In this document: in pieces, positions 34,052 to 42,733 of the stretch
Position numbering within the stretch: the first letter of the stretch is position 1
How the letters are laid out: each line of letters begins with the position of its first letter
Origin: QQUJ01 sp050287605
GTDB lineage: Bacteria > Pseudomonadota > Gammaproteobacteria > QQUJ01
Reading direction: 5' to 3'
Length of the DNA: 64,000 nt
Assembly: GCA_050287605.1 (NCBI GenBank)
Contig: JBNKCG010000094.1
Span: 12,802 to 76,801, forward strand
Program-made: the position numbers and the translations under genes
The notes under the pieces: generated by a model
Databases searched by the model: none
What the model was told of the DNA's origin: nothing
The model's input: only the letters and a program-made list of their open reading frames with translations

Positions 34052-36939
34052 TTTGCCGCCCTCCCGCGCTTGGCGAGATCGACCACGCGCCGCATCCACG
34101 ATCCATCGCTGCCGCTCATGCCCGGCGGCTCGGCGGGCGGCGTGAACTGCGGTTCGGTGTGTTCGGGCTCGTTGGGCTGCGCCGGATAGATGCGTACCCG
34201 CAGGTCGTACCACGCCGCCTGTCCGGTGACCGGATCGGAGTTGGAGACGTGATCGCCCGCCGGGTTGGGCGGCAGCTCTTCGTTGATCAGGTGATTGAGC
34301 AGAAAGCCTTTGCGCGCCTCGTCGGCGTCGGGCGACAACCCCCACGCGCCTGCCGCCTTACCGATGGCATTCCAGGTCCACACGGTGTTGGGTTCCACTG
34401 CCTCGCTCAGCCGGCAGATGCAGCGCACCCGTCCGGTGGGCGACTCCGCCCACACCCAGTCGCCATCCTTAAGCCCCTTGGTGCGCGCGGTGCGCGGATT
34501 GACGAACAGCGAGTTGTAGCTGTGGATCTGACGCAGCCAGGCGTTTTGCGAATCCCACGAGTGGTACATGGCCATGGGGCGCTGGGTGATCGCGTGCAGC
34601 GGATAGTCGCTGCGGTCGATGAGCTGCTGTTCCAGCGGTTCGTAATAGAACGGCAGCGGATCGAAGAAGGTGTTGATGCGCGAGCGCAAGTGTTCGGGGG
34701 GCTTGCGCGTGTCGCCCTTGCCCTGGGCGGCGAGGCGAAACTTCTGCAGCACTTCCGAGTAGATGTGCAGATTGATGGGCTCGGCGTAGCGGATCAACGC
34801 GTGGTGGCGCGCCCACTGCAGGTAGCCCTTGTTCCAGTTGCGCATGTACTGGTAGCTGCGCGGCAGTTCGTAATGGAAATGGCAGTCGTTCTGCTCGTAC
34901 ATCTCCCACTGGCGCGGATTGGGTTCGCCGCGCATGAACTTCTCGCCGCCCTTGCCGCGCCAACCGGCGAGAAAGCCGATGCCCGAACCCGGTTCGGTCT
35001 CGTAGTTGACGATGAAATCGGGATAGTCGCGAAACTTGCGCTTGCCCTCTTTGGTGACGAAGGCGGGCAGCTTGAGGCGCGTGCCCAGCTCGACGATCAC
35101 GTCCTGGAACGGCTTGCACTCGCCGGTCGGCGGCAAGATCGGAATGCGCACCGAATCCACCGGGCCGTCGAACTCGGAGATGGGGCGGTCGAGCATGGAC
35201 ATGGCGTCGTGACGCTCGAGGTAGGTGGTATCGGGCAGCACCAGATCGGCGAAGGCGACGGTCTCCGAATAGAAGGCATCGCACACCACCAGGAACGGGA
35301 TTTTGTACTCGCCGTTCTCATCGGTGTCGGCCAGCATGCGCCGCGCCTCCACCGTGTTCATGGAGGAGTTCCACGCCATGTTGGCCATGAACAGCAGCAG
35401 CGTATCGATGGGATAGGGATCGCCGCGCCACGCATTGGTGATGGCGTTGTGCATCAGGCCATGCACCGCCAGCGGGTACTCCCAGGAGAAGGCCTTGTCG
35501 AGACGCATGGGATTGCCGTCGTGATCCACCGACAGATCGTCGGGATCGGCGGGCCAGCCCAGCGGCATGCCGTCGAGCGGATGGCCGGGGATCACCGCCT
35601 CCGGCGTGTTGGGCGGCTTGGCGCAAGGCGGGATGGGACGCGGAAACGGCGCGCGGTGGCGGAAGCCGCCGGGGCGGTCGATGGTGCCCAGCAGGCTCAT
35701 CAGGATGGCCAGCGCACGAATGGTGTGGAAGCCGTTGGAGTGCGCCGCCAGTCCGCGCATGGCGTGGAAGGCCACCGGGTTGCCGGTGACGGTTTCGTGT
35801 TCGTTGTCCCAGCAGTCGGTCCAGGCGATGGGCAGCTCGATCTTCTGGTCGCGCGCGGTGACGCCCATCTCCTGCGCCAGGCGGCGGATGGTGTCGGCGG
35901 GGATACCGGTGATGCGCGACGCCCACTCCGGGGTGTAATCGGCGAGCCGTTCCTGCAGCAGCTGAAAGGCGGGTTTGACCGGCGTGCCGTCCTTGAGGCG
36001 GAACTCGCCCAGCAGGCGCGGGTCAACGCCCTTCTCGCGCGCGGCGCGGGCGACGTTGAGATTGCGATCCCACCACAGCTTGTTCTGGGGATCGAAGCAG
36101 CCCTCGTCGGGCGGCACCTCGTAGCGCACGAACATGCCGAACTCGCTGCTCGCCTCGTCGAGGTTCACCAGCTCGGCGGCGTTGGTGTACTGCACCAGGA
36201 ATTCGCGGTCGAACAGCCCCTGGCGGATCAGCTCGTGGTTGAGCGCCAGCAGCAACGCCCCGTCGGTACCCGGTTTGATGGGCACCCACTCGTCGGCCAC
36301 GGCCGAGTAGCCGGTACGCACCGGATTGATGGAGATGAAGCGCCCGCCCGCCCGCTTGAACTGGCTGATGGCGATCTTCATCGGGTTGGAGTGGTGATCC
36401 TCGGCGGTGCCCAGCATCACGAACAGCTTGGCGCGTTCCAGGTCGGGGCCGCCGAACTCCCAGAACGAACCGCCGATGGTGTAGATCATGCCGGCGGCCA
36501 TGTTCACCGAGCAAAACCCGCCGTGGGCCGCGTAATTGGGCGTACCGAACTGCTTGGCAAACAGGCCGGTCAGCGCCTGCATCTGGTCGCGGCCGGTGAA
36601 CAGCGCGAACTTTTTCGGGTCTTCCTGGCGCAGCTTGCCCAAGCGCTCTTCCAGAATCTGAAACGCCTCATCCCAGGAGATGGCCTCGAACTTGCCCTCG
36701 CCGCGTTTGGCGCTCGACTTGCGGCGCAACGGACGGGTGAGTCGGGCCGGCGAGTGCTGCTTCATGATCCCCGAGGCGCCCTTGGCGCAGATCACCCCAT
36801 GGTTGAGGGGGTGATCGGGATTGCCCTGGATATAGCGCAGCTCACCGTCCTCCAGCGTCACGCGGATGCCGCAGCGGCAGGCGCACATGTAGCAGGTGGT
36901 GGTTTTGACCTCGCGGTGAGGGGACGTGGATTCGGGCAT
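34048..36939 (-). CDS. soeA: SoeA: molybdopterin-guanine-dinucleotide catalytic subunit of cytoplasmic sulfite dehydrogenase
   Basis: The 963-residue DMSO-reductase-family enzyme has a proximal [4Fe-4S] site from Cys16, 19, 23 and 51 (CYMCACRCG ... GVICAKG) right at the N-terminus. No twin-arginine signal precedes it, so the protein stays in the cytoplasm, unlike DmsA, PsrA or thiosulfate reductase. That feature, the length and the order A-B-C match SoeABC of Allochromatium vinosum, which oxidises sulfite to sulfate. Other family marks include DHHSNPMKIA, FISINPVRTGYSAVADEWVPIKPGTDGALLLAL and the C-terminal MopB fold. ATG 36939 lies directly before MPESTSPHREV; an upstream ATG at 37170 would add an unrelated leader. 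Confidence 0.9.
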   Translation of the reverse strand: MPESTSPHREVKTTTCYMCACRCGIRVTLEDGELRYIQGNPDHPLNHGVICAKGASGIMKQHSPARLTRPLRRKSSAKRGEGKFEAISWDEAFQILEERLGKLRQEDPKKFALFTGRDQMQALTGLFAKQFGTPNYAAHGGFCSVNMAAGMIYTIGGSFWEFGGPDLERAKLFVMLGTAEDHHSNPMKIAISQFKRAGGRFISINPVRTGYSAVADEWVPIKPGTDGALLLALNHELIRQGLFDREFLVQYTNAAELVNLDEASSEFGMFVRYEVPPDEGCFDPQNKLWWDRNLNVARAAREKGVDPRLLGEFRLKDGTPVKPAFQLLQERLADYTPEWASRITGIPADTIRRLAQEMGVTARDQKIELPIAWTDCWDNEHETVTGNPVAFHAMRGLAAHSNGFHTIRALAILMSLLGTIDRPGGFRHRAPFPRPIPPCAKPPNTPEAVIPGHPLDGMPLGWPADPDDLSVDHDGNPMRLDKAFSWEYPLAVHGLMHNAITNAWRGDPYPIDTLLLFMANMAWNSSMNTVEARRMLADTDENGEYKIPFLVVCDAFYSETVAFADLVLPDTTYLERHDAMSMLDRPISEFDGPVDSVRIPILPPTGECKPFQDVIVELGTRLKLPAFVTKEGKRKFRDYPDFIVNYETEPGSGIGFLAGWRGKGGEKFMRGEPNPRQWEMYEQNDCHFHYELPRSYQYMRNWNKGYLQWARHHALIRYAEPINLHIYSEVLQKFRLAAQGKGDTRKPPEHLRSRINTFFDPLPFYYEPLEQQLIDRSDYPLHAITQRPMAMYHSWDSQNAWLRQIHSYNSLFVNPRTARTKGLKDGDWVWAESPTGRVRCICRLSEAVEPNTVWTWNAIGKAAGAWGLSPDADEARKGFLLNHLINEELPPNPAGDHVSNSDPVTGQAAWYDLRVRIYPAQPNEPEHTEPQFTPPAEPPGMSGSDGSWMRRVVDLAKRGRAAK

Positions 36940-37338
36940 GGAAAAATCTTCAGTAATGAGAACGACTTGCAACAGTCTCGTGGCTAGACCGCCCAATGGC
37001 CAGACAAATCTCTCTATTTGGTTATCACGGTTATCTATTCCATAAGGGAATTCTGTGACAGTGCGCATCGCGATCGGGATAACTGGTGGCGATCCCAACG
37101 CCCTGGCGAAAGCCGAGCGGTCTTTCCGGCAAAAAATGATCGCTTGCCAAGACGTCGAGGATGCCAACACCGCAAGGGCTTATCCCGGTCTCTTCGTGGG
37201 CTCAGCAAGCCACAACACAAGCGCAGCCCGCGGCTTTACACAACTTCACACGCGAGACAAAGCCGCGCAAACCCGCACGCCTATCGTACGAACCGAGGTC
37301 GACCAGCGACCACCTGAAACCGCATAGGAGCTTGAACC
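36940..37338. promoter_or_regulatory. Divergent soeA / spy-like intergenic region with tandem GGTTATC repeat
   Basis: 399 bases without a convincing gene separate the divergent soeABC and spy-like operons. GGTTATC occurs twice 9 bases apart (37020-37026 and 37029-37035), a spacing close to one helical turn, inside an AT-richer stretch that looks like the soeA promoter zone. It could be a regulator site. A small frame at 37055-37327 (90 residues) has no family features and is not called. Confidence 0.4.
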
Positions 37339-37932
37339 ATGAACGACGACAACACCCCGCGCGACGATTCCACGGAATCCTCCACCCTCCCCAGCAAACC
37401 GGCGCGCCGCCGTTGGCTGGGCTACTCGCTCGCCGGCCTGGCCGGTATCCTCGGCGTCACCGCAGTGACCGCCATCGCCCAGGGCGGACCCGGCGGTTGG
37501 TGCGACCGCGAAGGCGGCTACTCGCGCATGCACTGGGGCAGCGACCACCACCGCGGCGGTTTCGATCCCGCACGGATGCGCGAGTTCGCCGAGAACCGCG
37601 CCGACCGCCTGCTCTACGAACTGGACGCCACTCCGGAACAGCGCCAGCAGGTGAAGGAGATCCTGGGCAAGGCGTTCGACGACATGAAGGCCCTGCGCGA
37701 TGACCAGCGCGACAGCCGCCAGGCCTTCATCGACCTGCTCAGCCAACCGCAAATCGACCGCAACCACCTGGAGGCGCTACGCGCCGAGAAGGTCCGGAAG
37801 ATGGAGCAGATATCCACGCGCATGACGCAGGCCATCGCCGACGCCGCTGAGGTGTTGACGCCCGAGCAGCGCGCCAAGCTGGGTGACATGATCGGCAAGC
37901 GCGGCTTTGGACCCGGGCCCGATCGCTGGTAA
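37339..37932 (+). CDS. Spy/CpxP-family periplasmic chaperone-like protein
   Basis: The 197-residue protein has an N-terminal membrane-spanning or uncleaved signal helix (about 28-48, GYSLAGLAGILGVTAVTAIA). A periplasmic LTxxQ-type helical domain follows: RADRLLYELDATPEQRQQVKEIL and AEVLTPEQRAKLGDMI are its two LTPEQ motifs. Spy/CpxP relatives protect periplasmic proteins from aggregation or metal and tune a Cpx-type kinase. A complete OmpR-type two-component system follows two genes later. A strong intrinsic terminator comes right after. Confidence 0.88.
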   Translation: MNDDNTPRDDSTESSTLPSKPARRRWLGYSLAGLAGILGVTAVTAIAQGGPGGWCDREGGYSRMHWGSDHHRGGFDPARMREFAENRADRLLYELDATPEQRQQVKEILGKAFDDMKALRDDQRDSRQAFIDLLSQPQIDRNHLEALRAEKVRKMEQISTRMTQAIADAAEVLTPEQRAKLGDMIGKRGFGPGPDRW

Positions 37933-37967
37933 GCGTATCGCGAGCTACGGTGAGTCAACCAACGCAG

Positions 37968-38002
37968 GGCAAGGCCGGTCCGTTCCGGCCTTGCCGCTTT
38001 TT
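37968..38002 (+). terminator. Strong intrinsic terminator after the spy-like gene
   Basis: GGCAAGGCCGG (37968-37978) and CCGGCCTTGCC (37985-37995) form an 11-bp perfect stem with a 6-base loop, followed by GCTTTTT to 38002. The next gene's ribosome binding site GGAG starts at 38003, immediately after the T-run, so downstream expression must pass through it or start elsewhere. Confidence 0.9.
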
Positions 38003-38011
38003 GGAGACACC

Positions 38012-38485
38012 ATGGACAGCCAAACCGCAATCCCGACAACACGGCGCCCGCTGCTGCCACCCGCCTATTTCCTGATGGCCTTGATCGCTATGGCGATCCT
38101 GCATCTAGCCGCACCCATGGAGACCTGGAATCCGTGGCCGGTGACGCTGGTTGGCGCACTACCCGTCGCCATCGGCCTGGCACTGGCCGTCGTGGGCAGC
38201 CGCCGCTTCCGCCGTGCAAGAACGACCATCTACCCATTCGAAACCTCGTCGGCACTGGTGACCGACGGCGTCTTCGCCTGGAGCCGCAACCCCATGTACC
38301 TGGGGATGGCGCTGGTGCTGGCAGGCGTGGCCGTTGCGTTGGGGAGCGTGACGCCGCTGTTGATCCCGCCGCTGTTCGTCGCGATCATCCAGCAGCGTTT
38401 CATCCGCCGCGAAGAACAATCGTTGGAGCAACAGTTCGGCCCCGCTTACCATGAGTACACCCGCGCCGTGCGGCGTTGGCTGTAA
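38012..38485 (+). CDS. Isoprenylcysteine carboxyl methyltransferase-like membrane protein
   Basis: A 157-residue membrane protein of the ICMT/PEMT superfamily with about four helices. Its C-terminal half holds the SAM-binding signature: TTIYPFETSSALVTDGVFAWSRNPMYLGMALVLAG (the SRNPMYL core), then FIRREEQSLEQQFGPAYHEYTRAVRRWL. Bacterial members methylate unknown membrane lipids or proteins. ATG 38012 has GGAG 5 bases upstream, touching the terminator's T-run. 12 bases separate it from the response regulator. Confidence 0.9.
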   Translation: MDSQTAIPTTRRPLLPPAYFLMALIAMAILHLAAPMETWNPWPVTLVGALPVAIGLALAVVGSRRFRRARTTIYPFETSSALVTDGVFAWSRNPMYLGMALVLAGVAVALGSVTPLLIPPLFVAIIQQRFIRREEQSLEQQFGPAYHEYTRAVRRWL

Positions 38486-38497
38486 ACCGACGACACG

Positions 38498-39193
38498 ATG
38501 AACACACGCATCCTCATGATCGAAGACGACGAACAGCTCGCCGCCATGGTGCGCGAGTATCTCGCCGCTTCGGGCATGCAGGTGAGCCACCGCGCCAACG
38601 CCGGCGACGGCGTCGAGGCGGCGCGGCGTGAGACTTACGACGCCATCATTCTCGATGTGATGCTGCCCGACTTCGACGGCTTCGAGGCGTGCCGGCGCAT
38701 CCGCCAGCACGCCGACACGCCCATCCTCATGCTCACCGCGCGCGGCGATGCCGAAGACCGCATCGTCGGCTTGGAGATCGGCGCCGACGACTACCTGCCC
38801 AAGCCGTTCAACCCGCGCGAGTTGCTGGCGCGGCTGCGCGCCATCCTGCGCCGACGCACCGCCAGCGCCGGTGCGGGACAACCCCTGTTGCGTTTCGGAC
38901 GCCTGACCATCGACCGCGATGCGCGCACGGTACGCATCGACGAAGAGGAGTGCAGTCTCACCGGCTACCAGTTCGACCTGCTCAACGCCCTGGCGGAGAA
39001 CGCCGGACGGGTGTTGTCGCGCGATCAGCTGATGGACCATCTGCGCGGCCAGGAACTGGAGGCCTTCGACCGCAGTATCGACGTGCACATCTCACGCATC
39101 CGCGCCGCCATCGAGGACGATCCCAAGCACCCGCGGCGTATCCTCACGGTACGCGGCACCGGCTACCTGTTTGCGAAGAAGCAGGATGATTAG
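38498..39193 (+). CDS. OmpR-family response regulator (CpxR-like)
   Basis: The 231-residue regulator has a receiver domain (1-118: acidic pocket IEDDEQ, phosphoacceptor Asp in AIILDVMLPDFDG, Lys in DDYLPKPFNPREL) and a winged helix (about 130-227: LTGYQFDLLNALAENAGRVLSRDQLMDHL, FDRSIDVHISRIRAAI, ILTVRGTGYLF). It precedes its kinase by 74 bases. Context with a Spy/CpxP-like protein suggests an envelope-stress circuit like CpxRA. Confidence 0.94.
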   Translation: MNTRILMIEDDEQLAAMVREYLAASGMQVSHRANAGDGVEAARRETYDAIILDVMLPDFDGFEACRRIRQHADTPILMLTARGDAEDRIVGLEIGADDYLPKPFNPRELLARLRAILRRRTASAGAGQPLLRFGRLTIDRDARTVRIDEEECSLTGYQFDLLNALAENAGRVLSRDQLMDHLRGQELEAFDRSIDVHISRIRAAIEDDPKHPRRILTVRGTGYLFAKKQDD

Positions 39194-39267
39194 TACCTAT
39201 CTCAAAATCCCGTGCAGTTCGCACACACTATCGCGAATCTATCGGCTCCAACCCCCGATTCGATAAC

Positions 39268-40539
39268 ATGCGCCGCCTCTACCTCCACATCTACCTCACC
39301 ATACTGGCCATCCTGGCGCTGTTCGCGCTGCTCGCCTCCATCGCTTGGTGGTCGACGCACGACCGGGACGGCCGCGAGACCCAACTGCTGGAAGGTATCG
39401 GGGCGATTCTTGGCGACGTGCTGCCGCCGCCACGGGCGCCGGCGCAGCAAGTGCAACATGCACTCGAACAGCTCGGCCGACGCTTCGACGCCCACATCAC
39501 GCTGCGCGCGCCCGACGGTCGGCTGATTGCTGCCGTGGGACCGCCGCTGCCGCCACCGCCCCCGGGGCGCCGTCACAGCGGCTGGATGGACACGACCGGA
39601 CTCATTCCCACGTTCGCCATCGCGCTCCCCGACCGGCGCTGGGCCATCGTACGTCCCAATCACGGTGAGCCGCGCGGCCGGGCGGTGGGCTTCGTCGCGG
39701 CGCTGCTGTTGCTGCTGCTGGCGGTCACCCTTGGAGCCTATCCGCTGGCGCGGCGTCTCACCCGGCGCCTGGAACGGCTGCAGACCCACGTCGATCACCT
39801 GGGCAGCGGCGATCTGGCCGCGCGTGTCGAGGTGGAGGGCAGGGATGAAATCGCCGCCCTGGCGCGCAGTTTCAACCGCGCCGCCGAGCGCATCCAGCGT
39901 CTGGTCAACGCCCAGAAAGAGCTGCTGGCCAGCGCCTCGCACGAACTGCGCTCCCCGCTGACGCGCATCCGTATGGCGGTAGAACTGTTGGCTGGCGACC
40001 AGCGCGCCGAGCTGCGTGATCGTGTCGCCCGTGACATCGCCGACCTGGACGACCTCATCGAGGAGCTGCTCATGGCGAGCCGCCTGGACCGCATCGACGA
40101 GCTGCAGCAGCGCGAAGCGGTGGAACTGTTGGCCCTGGCCGCCGAAGAGGCGGCACGCGTGGGCGCCGAAGCGAGCGGCAGCGCCACGGTGATTGAGGGC
40201 GACCCGCGGCTGCTGCGGCGCCTGCTGCGCAACCTGCTGGAAAACGCCCGCCGCTACGGCGGCGATACGCCCATCGAGGTCGAAGTGATCCCGTCAGGCG
40301 AGTTCGCGCGGATTCGCGTCCTCGACCACGGCCCCGGCATCCCCGCCGACGAGCAGGAGCGCATCTTCCAGCCCTTCTACCGTCGCCCCGGCATGCGCGA
40401 AGGGATCGACAAGGGCGTCGGATTGGGACTGGCGCTGGTGCGTCAGATCGCCCGGCGCCACGGCGGCGACGTGGAGTGCCGCGACCGCGACGGTGGCGGC
40501 ACCTGCTTCGAGGTCACCTTGCGCGGAGCAGGCTCCTGA
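39268..40539 (+). CDS. CpxA-like sensor histidine kinase
   Basis: The 423-residue kinase has helix 1 (residues 5-28), a periplasmic segment (about 30-135) rich in Pro, helix 2 (about 137-160) and a HAMP linker. The HisKA domain carries the phospho-His in LASASHELRSPLTRIRMAVE, and the ATPase domain has LLRNLLENARRYGG, DHGPGIPADEQERIFQPFYR and GLGLALVRQIARRHGG. It is the partner of the OmpR-type regulator upstream. Its stop overlaps the ankyrin gene start by 1 base (TGATG). Confidence 0.94.
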   Translation: MRRLYLHIYLTILAILALFALLASIAWWSTHDRDGRETQLLEGIGAILGDVLPPPRAPAQQVQHALEQLGRRFDAHITLRAPDGRLIAAVGPPLPPPPPGRRHSGWMDTTGLIPTFAIALPDRRWAIVRPNHGEPRGRAVGFVAALLLLLLAVTLGAYPLARRLTRRLERLQTHVDHLGSGDLAARVEVEGRDEIAALARSFNRAAERIQRLVNAQKELLASASHELRSPLTRIRMAVELLAGDQRAELRDRVARDIADLDDLIEELLMASRLDRIDELQQREAVELLALAAEEAARVGAEASGSATVIEGDPRLLRRLLRNLLENARRYGGDTPIEVEVIPSGEFARIRVLDHGPGIPADEQERIFQPFYRRPGMREGIDKGVGLGLALVRQIARRHGGDVECRDRDGGGTCFEVTLRGAGS

Positions 40540-41243
40540 TGCTGCAGCGGATCAAACGCCAGCTCTACCGCCACCCCTATCTCGCCTCACTCGCACTGGC
40601 GGCACTGGTTTACGCGGGCGTCTCAACGCTGCGCGGAATCCAGACCCCGGACCTGGAGGCCTGCGATGCCCAGGGGCGCACGCCGCTGATCAACGCCGCA
40701 GAGGCCGGCGACACCCGCGCGGTGCAGCGCCTGCTCGTCCAGGGGGCCAACCTCGACGCCGCCGACCACTGCGGTTGGAGTGCATTGATGAAGGCGGCGG
40801 CGCAGGGCCATACCGAAACGGTGCGGGTGTTGCTCGACGCCGGCGCCGAACTCGATCACCGCGACAGCGCCGGCTATTCGGCACTGATGGCGGCCGCCGT
40901 CAACGGCCGCGAGCCGGTGGTGGCGCTGCTGCTGGAACGCGGAGCCCAGGTCGATCTCGCCGACACCACGCTGGGCTGGACGGCGCTGATGTGGGCCGCC
41001 AAGGACGGGCGCAGCGCCATGGTGCGTCTGCTGCTGGCCTACGACGCGCGGGTGGAGCGGCCCGACCGCGACGGCAACAGCGCATTGATGTGGGCCGCCA
41101 AGAGCGGGCGCGACGAGACGGTGGATTTGTTGCTGCAGGCTGGCGCCGATCCGCACCGCATCAACAAAGCCGGGCGATCGGCCATCGACCTGGCGCGCGC
41201 CGCCGGACACGAAGCCCTGGCGCAGTCATTGAGCGCGCGCTGA
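40539..41243 (+). CDS. Membrane-anchored ankyrin-repeat protein
   Basis: The 234-residue protein has an N-terminal hydrophobic helix (about 14-32, YLASLALAALVYAGVSTL). Five to six ankyrin repeats follow from about residue 42: GRTPLINAAEAGDTRAVQRLLVQGA, GWSALMKAAAQGHTETVRVLLDAGA, GYSALMAAAVNGREPVVALLLERGA, GWTALMWAAKDGRSAMVRLLLAYDA, GNSALMWAAKSGRDETVDLLLQAGA. The signal is probably an uncleaved anchor with repeats in the periplasm. Ankyrin arrays bind other proteins. Translational coupling to the kinase suggests a role in the same sensory system. Confidence 0.88.
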   Translation: MLQRIKRQLYRHPYLASLALAALVYAGVSTLRGIQTPDLEACDAQGRTPLINAAEAGDTRAVQRLLVQGANLDAADHCGWSALMKAAAQGHTETVRVLLDAGAELDHRDSAGYSALMAAAVNGREPVVALLLERGAQVDLADTTLGWTALMWAAKDGRSAMVRLLLAYDARVERPDRDGNSALMWAAKSGRDETVDLLLQAGADPHRINKAGRSAIDLARAAGHEALAQSLSAR

Positions 41244-41272
41244 CGATCGAAGACACCCGCGGGACAGCGTCC

Positions 41273-42157
41273 TCAACCCCACACGCCCTGGGCCACGTCC
41301 ACGACGCCACCGCCCACCCGCACATCGATTTCGGCACCTGTGTCGGTGGCGCGCAGCAGTAGACGCGACGGGCGCCCCATGCCGTAGCCCTGCCCGACGG
41401 TGACATCGATTTCACCCGAGCCGAAATAGCGGCGACGCGCCAGATAGGCCGCCAGACAACCGTTGGCGCTGCCGGTGGCGGCGTCTTCCGGCACGCCGAA
41501 ATAGTCACCGAACACCCGCACGCTGAACGCTTGGTCCGCCTCGTAGCCCTGCGGCGCGAAGATCAGGATCAGCTTGGCCCACGCTTCCCGCACCAGATCG
41601 AAGTAGCGCGGTGCGTCGATGGTCACGCGCTGTAACGCCTCCAGACCGCGCACCGGGACCACCAGCGTGGGAAACCCCGTCGACACCTCTTCGACGGGCC
41701 AATCGGCAGCGACATCAACTGGATCGAGACCCAAGACGGCGGCCACCCGATCCGCTCCCAACAGCGCCCCGAACCGCGGCGCGGGCTGTTTCATCCACAC
41801 CACCGTGGTCCCGCCCTCCTCCACGAAGGTCACCGGCACCTGGCCCACCGGCAGGTTGAGGCGAATCTCGCGTTCTCGGATCGGGAGGATATGGTTGCGC
41901 AGGACGTGGGCGGTACCCAGGGTGGGATGGCCGGCAAACTCCACCTCACCGCCCGGTGTGAAGATGCGCACGTCGTAGCCGCCGTCGCGGGGTTCACGCG
42001 AGGTGATGAACGTGGTTTCGGCGAAATTGATCTCCCGCGCGATGGCGAGCATCTCGTCCGCAGACAACGCCTCGCAGTCGATCAGGGTTGCAAGTTGATT
42101 CCCGCCATACCGGCGGGTGGTGAATACGTCGGTGATGTAAAAGGTCGGTCGCTGCAT
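41273..42157 (-). CDS. PhzF-family isomerase/epimerase-like protein
   Basis: The 294-residue protein has the PhzF two-domain fold. The catalytic glutamate is present (E47 in INFAETTFI), with GGEVEFAGHPTLGTAHVL and the C-terminal GVPEDAATGSANGCLAAYL and VGQGYGMGRPSRL signatures. PhzF itself isomerises a phenazine precursor; most chromosomal relatives have unknown substrates. No phenazine genes are nearby. Met at 42157 begins MQRPTFYITDVFTTRRYGGN, the family start. Confidence 0.92.
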   Translation of the reverse strand: MQRPTFYITDVFTTRRYGGNQLATLIDCEALSADEMLAIAREINFAETTFITSREPRDGGYDVRIFTPGGEVEFAGHPTLGTAHVLRNHILPIREREIRLNLPVGQVPVTFVEEGGTTVVWMKQPAPRFGALLGADRVAAVLGLDPVDVAADWPVEEVSTGFPTLVVPVRGLEALQRVTIDAPRYFDLVREAWAKLILIFAPQGYEADQAFSVRVFGDYFGVPEDAATGSANGCLAAYLARRRYFGSGEIDVTVGQGYGMGRPSRLLLRATDTGAEIDVRVGGGVVDVAQGVWG

Positions 42158-42251
42158 CACTGAGGCTTCTCGCAGGTACGTCGCGGACGGCAGCAGCGAA
42201 CGCCGTCCGCTGTACGAGGGTTGGGGATCGGCTACCACACGATCCGTCCGG

Positions 42252-42270
42252 CGGGAGGTTCGACCTCCCG
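42252..42270. repeat. Perfect 8-bp hairpin after the DUF1127 gene
   Basis: CGGGAGGT (42252-42259) and ACCTCCCG (42263-42270) pair around a 3-base loop, 43 bases after the DUF1127 stop (minus strand). No T-run follows on either strand. A possible transcript-end stabiliser or Rho-independent terminator remnant. Confidence 0.45.
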
Positions 42271-42312
42271 GGGATCGTCAGCGCCAACCCCCAACGACGC
42301 AGTTGAAGTGCG

Positions 42313-42555
42313 TTAGTCCTTCCAGAACGGCCGATCGGCCAGGCGCTGCGCATCGGCGCGACTGATGCCGATATCCCGCAGCAGGCGGTCGTCCAGCTCC
42401 AACAGCCGGCGCCGCTGACGGGCTCTCACCTGCCACGTCTCCAGCATCTTCCAGACGGCGAGCAACCGCTCCCCGAAGCTGGGATGAGCGCTGGTGGAAG
42501 CCATTCCATGGTGGGCAGTGAATGCGGATCTGTGAAGGGTAGTTGCGCCAGACAT
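42313..42555 (-). CDS. DUF1127 small basic protein
   Basis: The 80-residue protein has the DUF1127 motif in its second half: RARQRRRLLELDDRLLRDIGISRADAQRLADRPFW (Arg-rich helix, LL.LDD..L.DIG..R). Small DUF1127 proteins bind RNA in some alphaproteobacteria, but the role here is unknown. ATG 42555 has AAGGAG 8 bases upstream. It is transcribed divergently from a MocR-type regulator gene with a 178-base spacer; that regulator may control it. Confidence 0.9.
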   Translation of the reverse strand: MSGATTLHRSAFTAHHGMASTSAHPSFGERLLAVWKMLETWQVRARQRRRLLELDDRLLRDIGISRADAQRLADRPFWKD

Positions 42556-42733
42556 CGTTCGACTCCTTAAGTTGCGATTCCATCCTGACCTATATTGCTG
42601 ATGTGCAGTGTGAGGCTTATACTGAAACCAGTACAGATTCAAAATTCCATTTTTATTGCCATAACAATTGTTGCGTCGCACCACTGTTATGGCGGCTTCC
42701 TCACCCAACTGTATCGGTCGCGGAGGAGAGGTC

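Noticed and set aside
34159..36987. A 942-residue open frame on the plus strand.
   Set aside because: It lies antisense to soeA and its product is His/Arg/Gly-rich without domains. High GC creates long antisense frames in this genome.
37055..37327. A 90-residue frame between soeA and the spy-like gene.
   Set aside because: No ribosome binding site, no family features, and it occupies the divergent promoter region.
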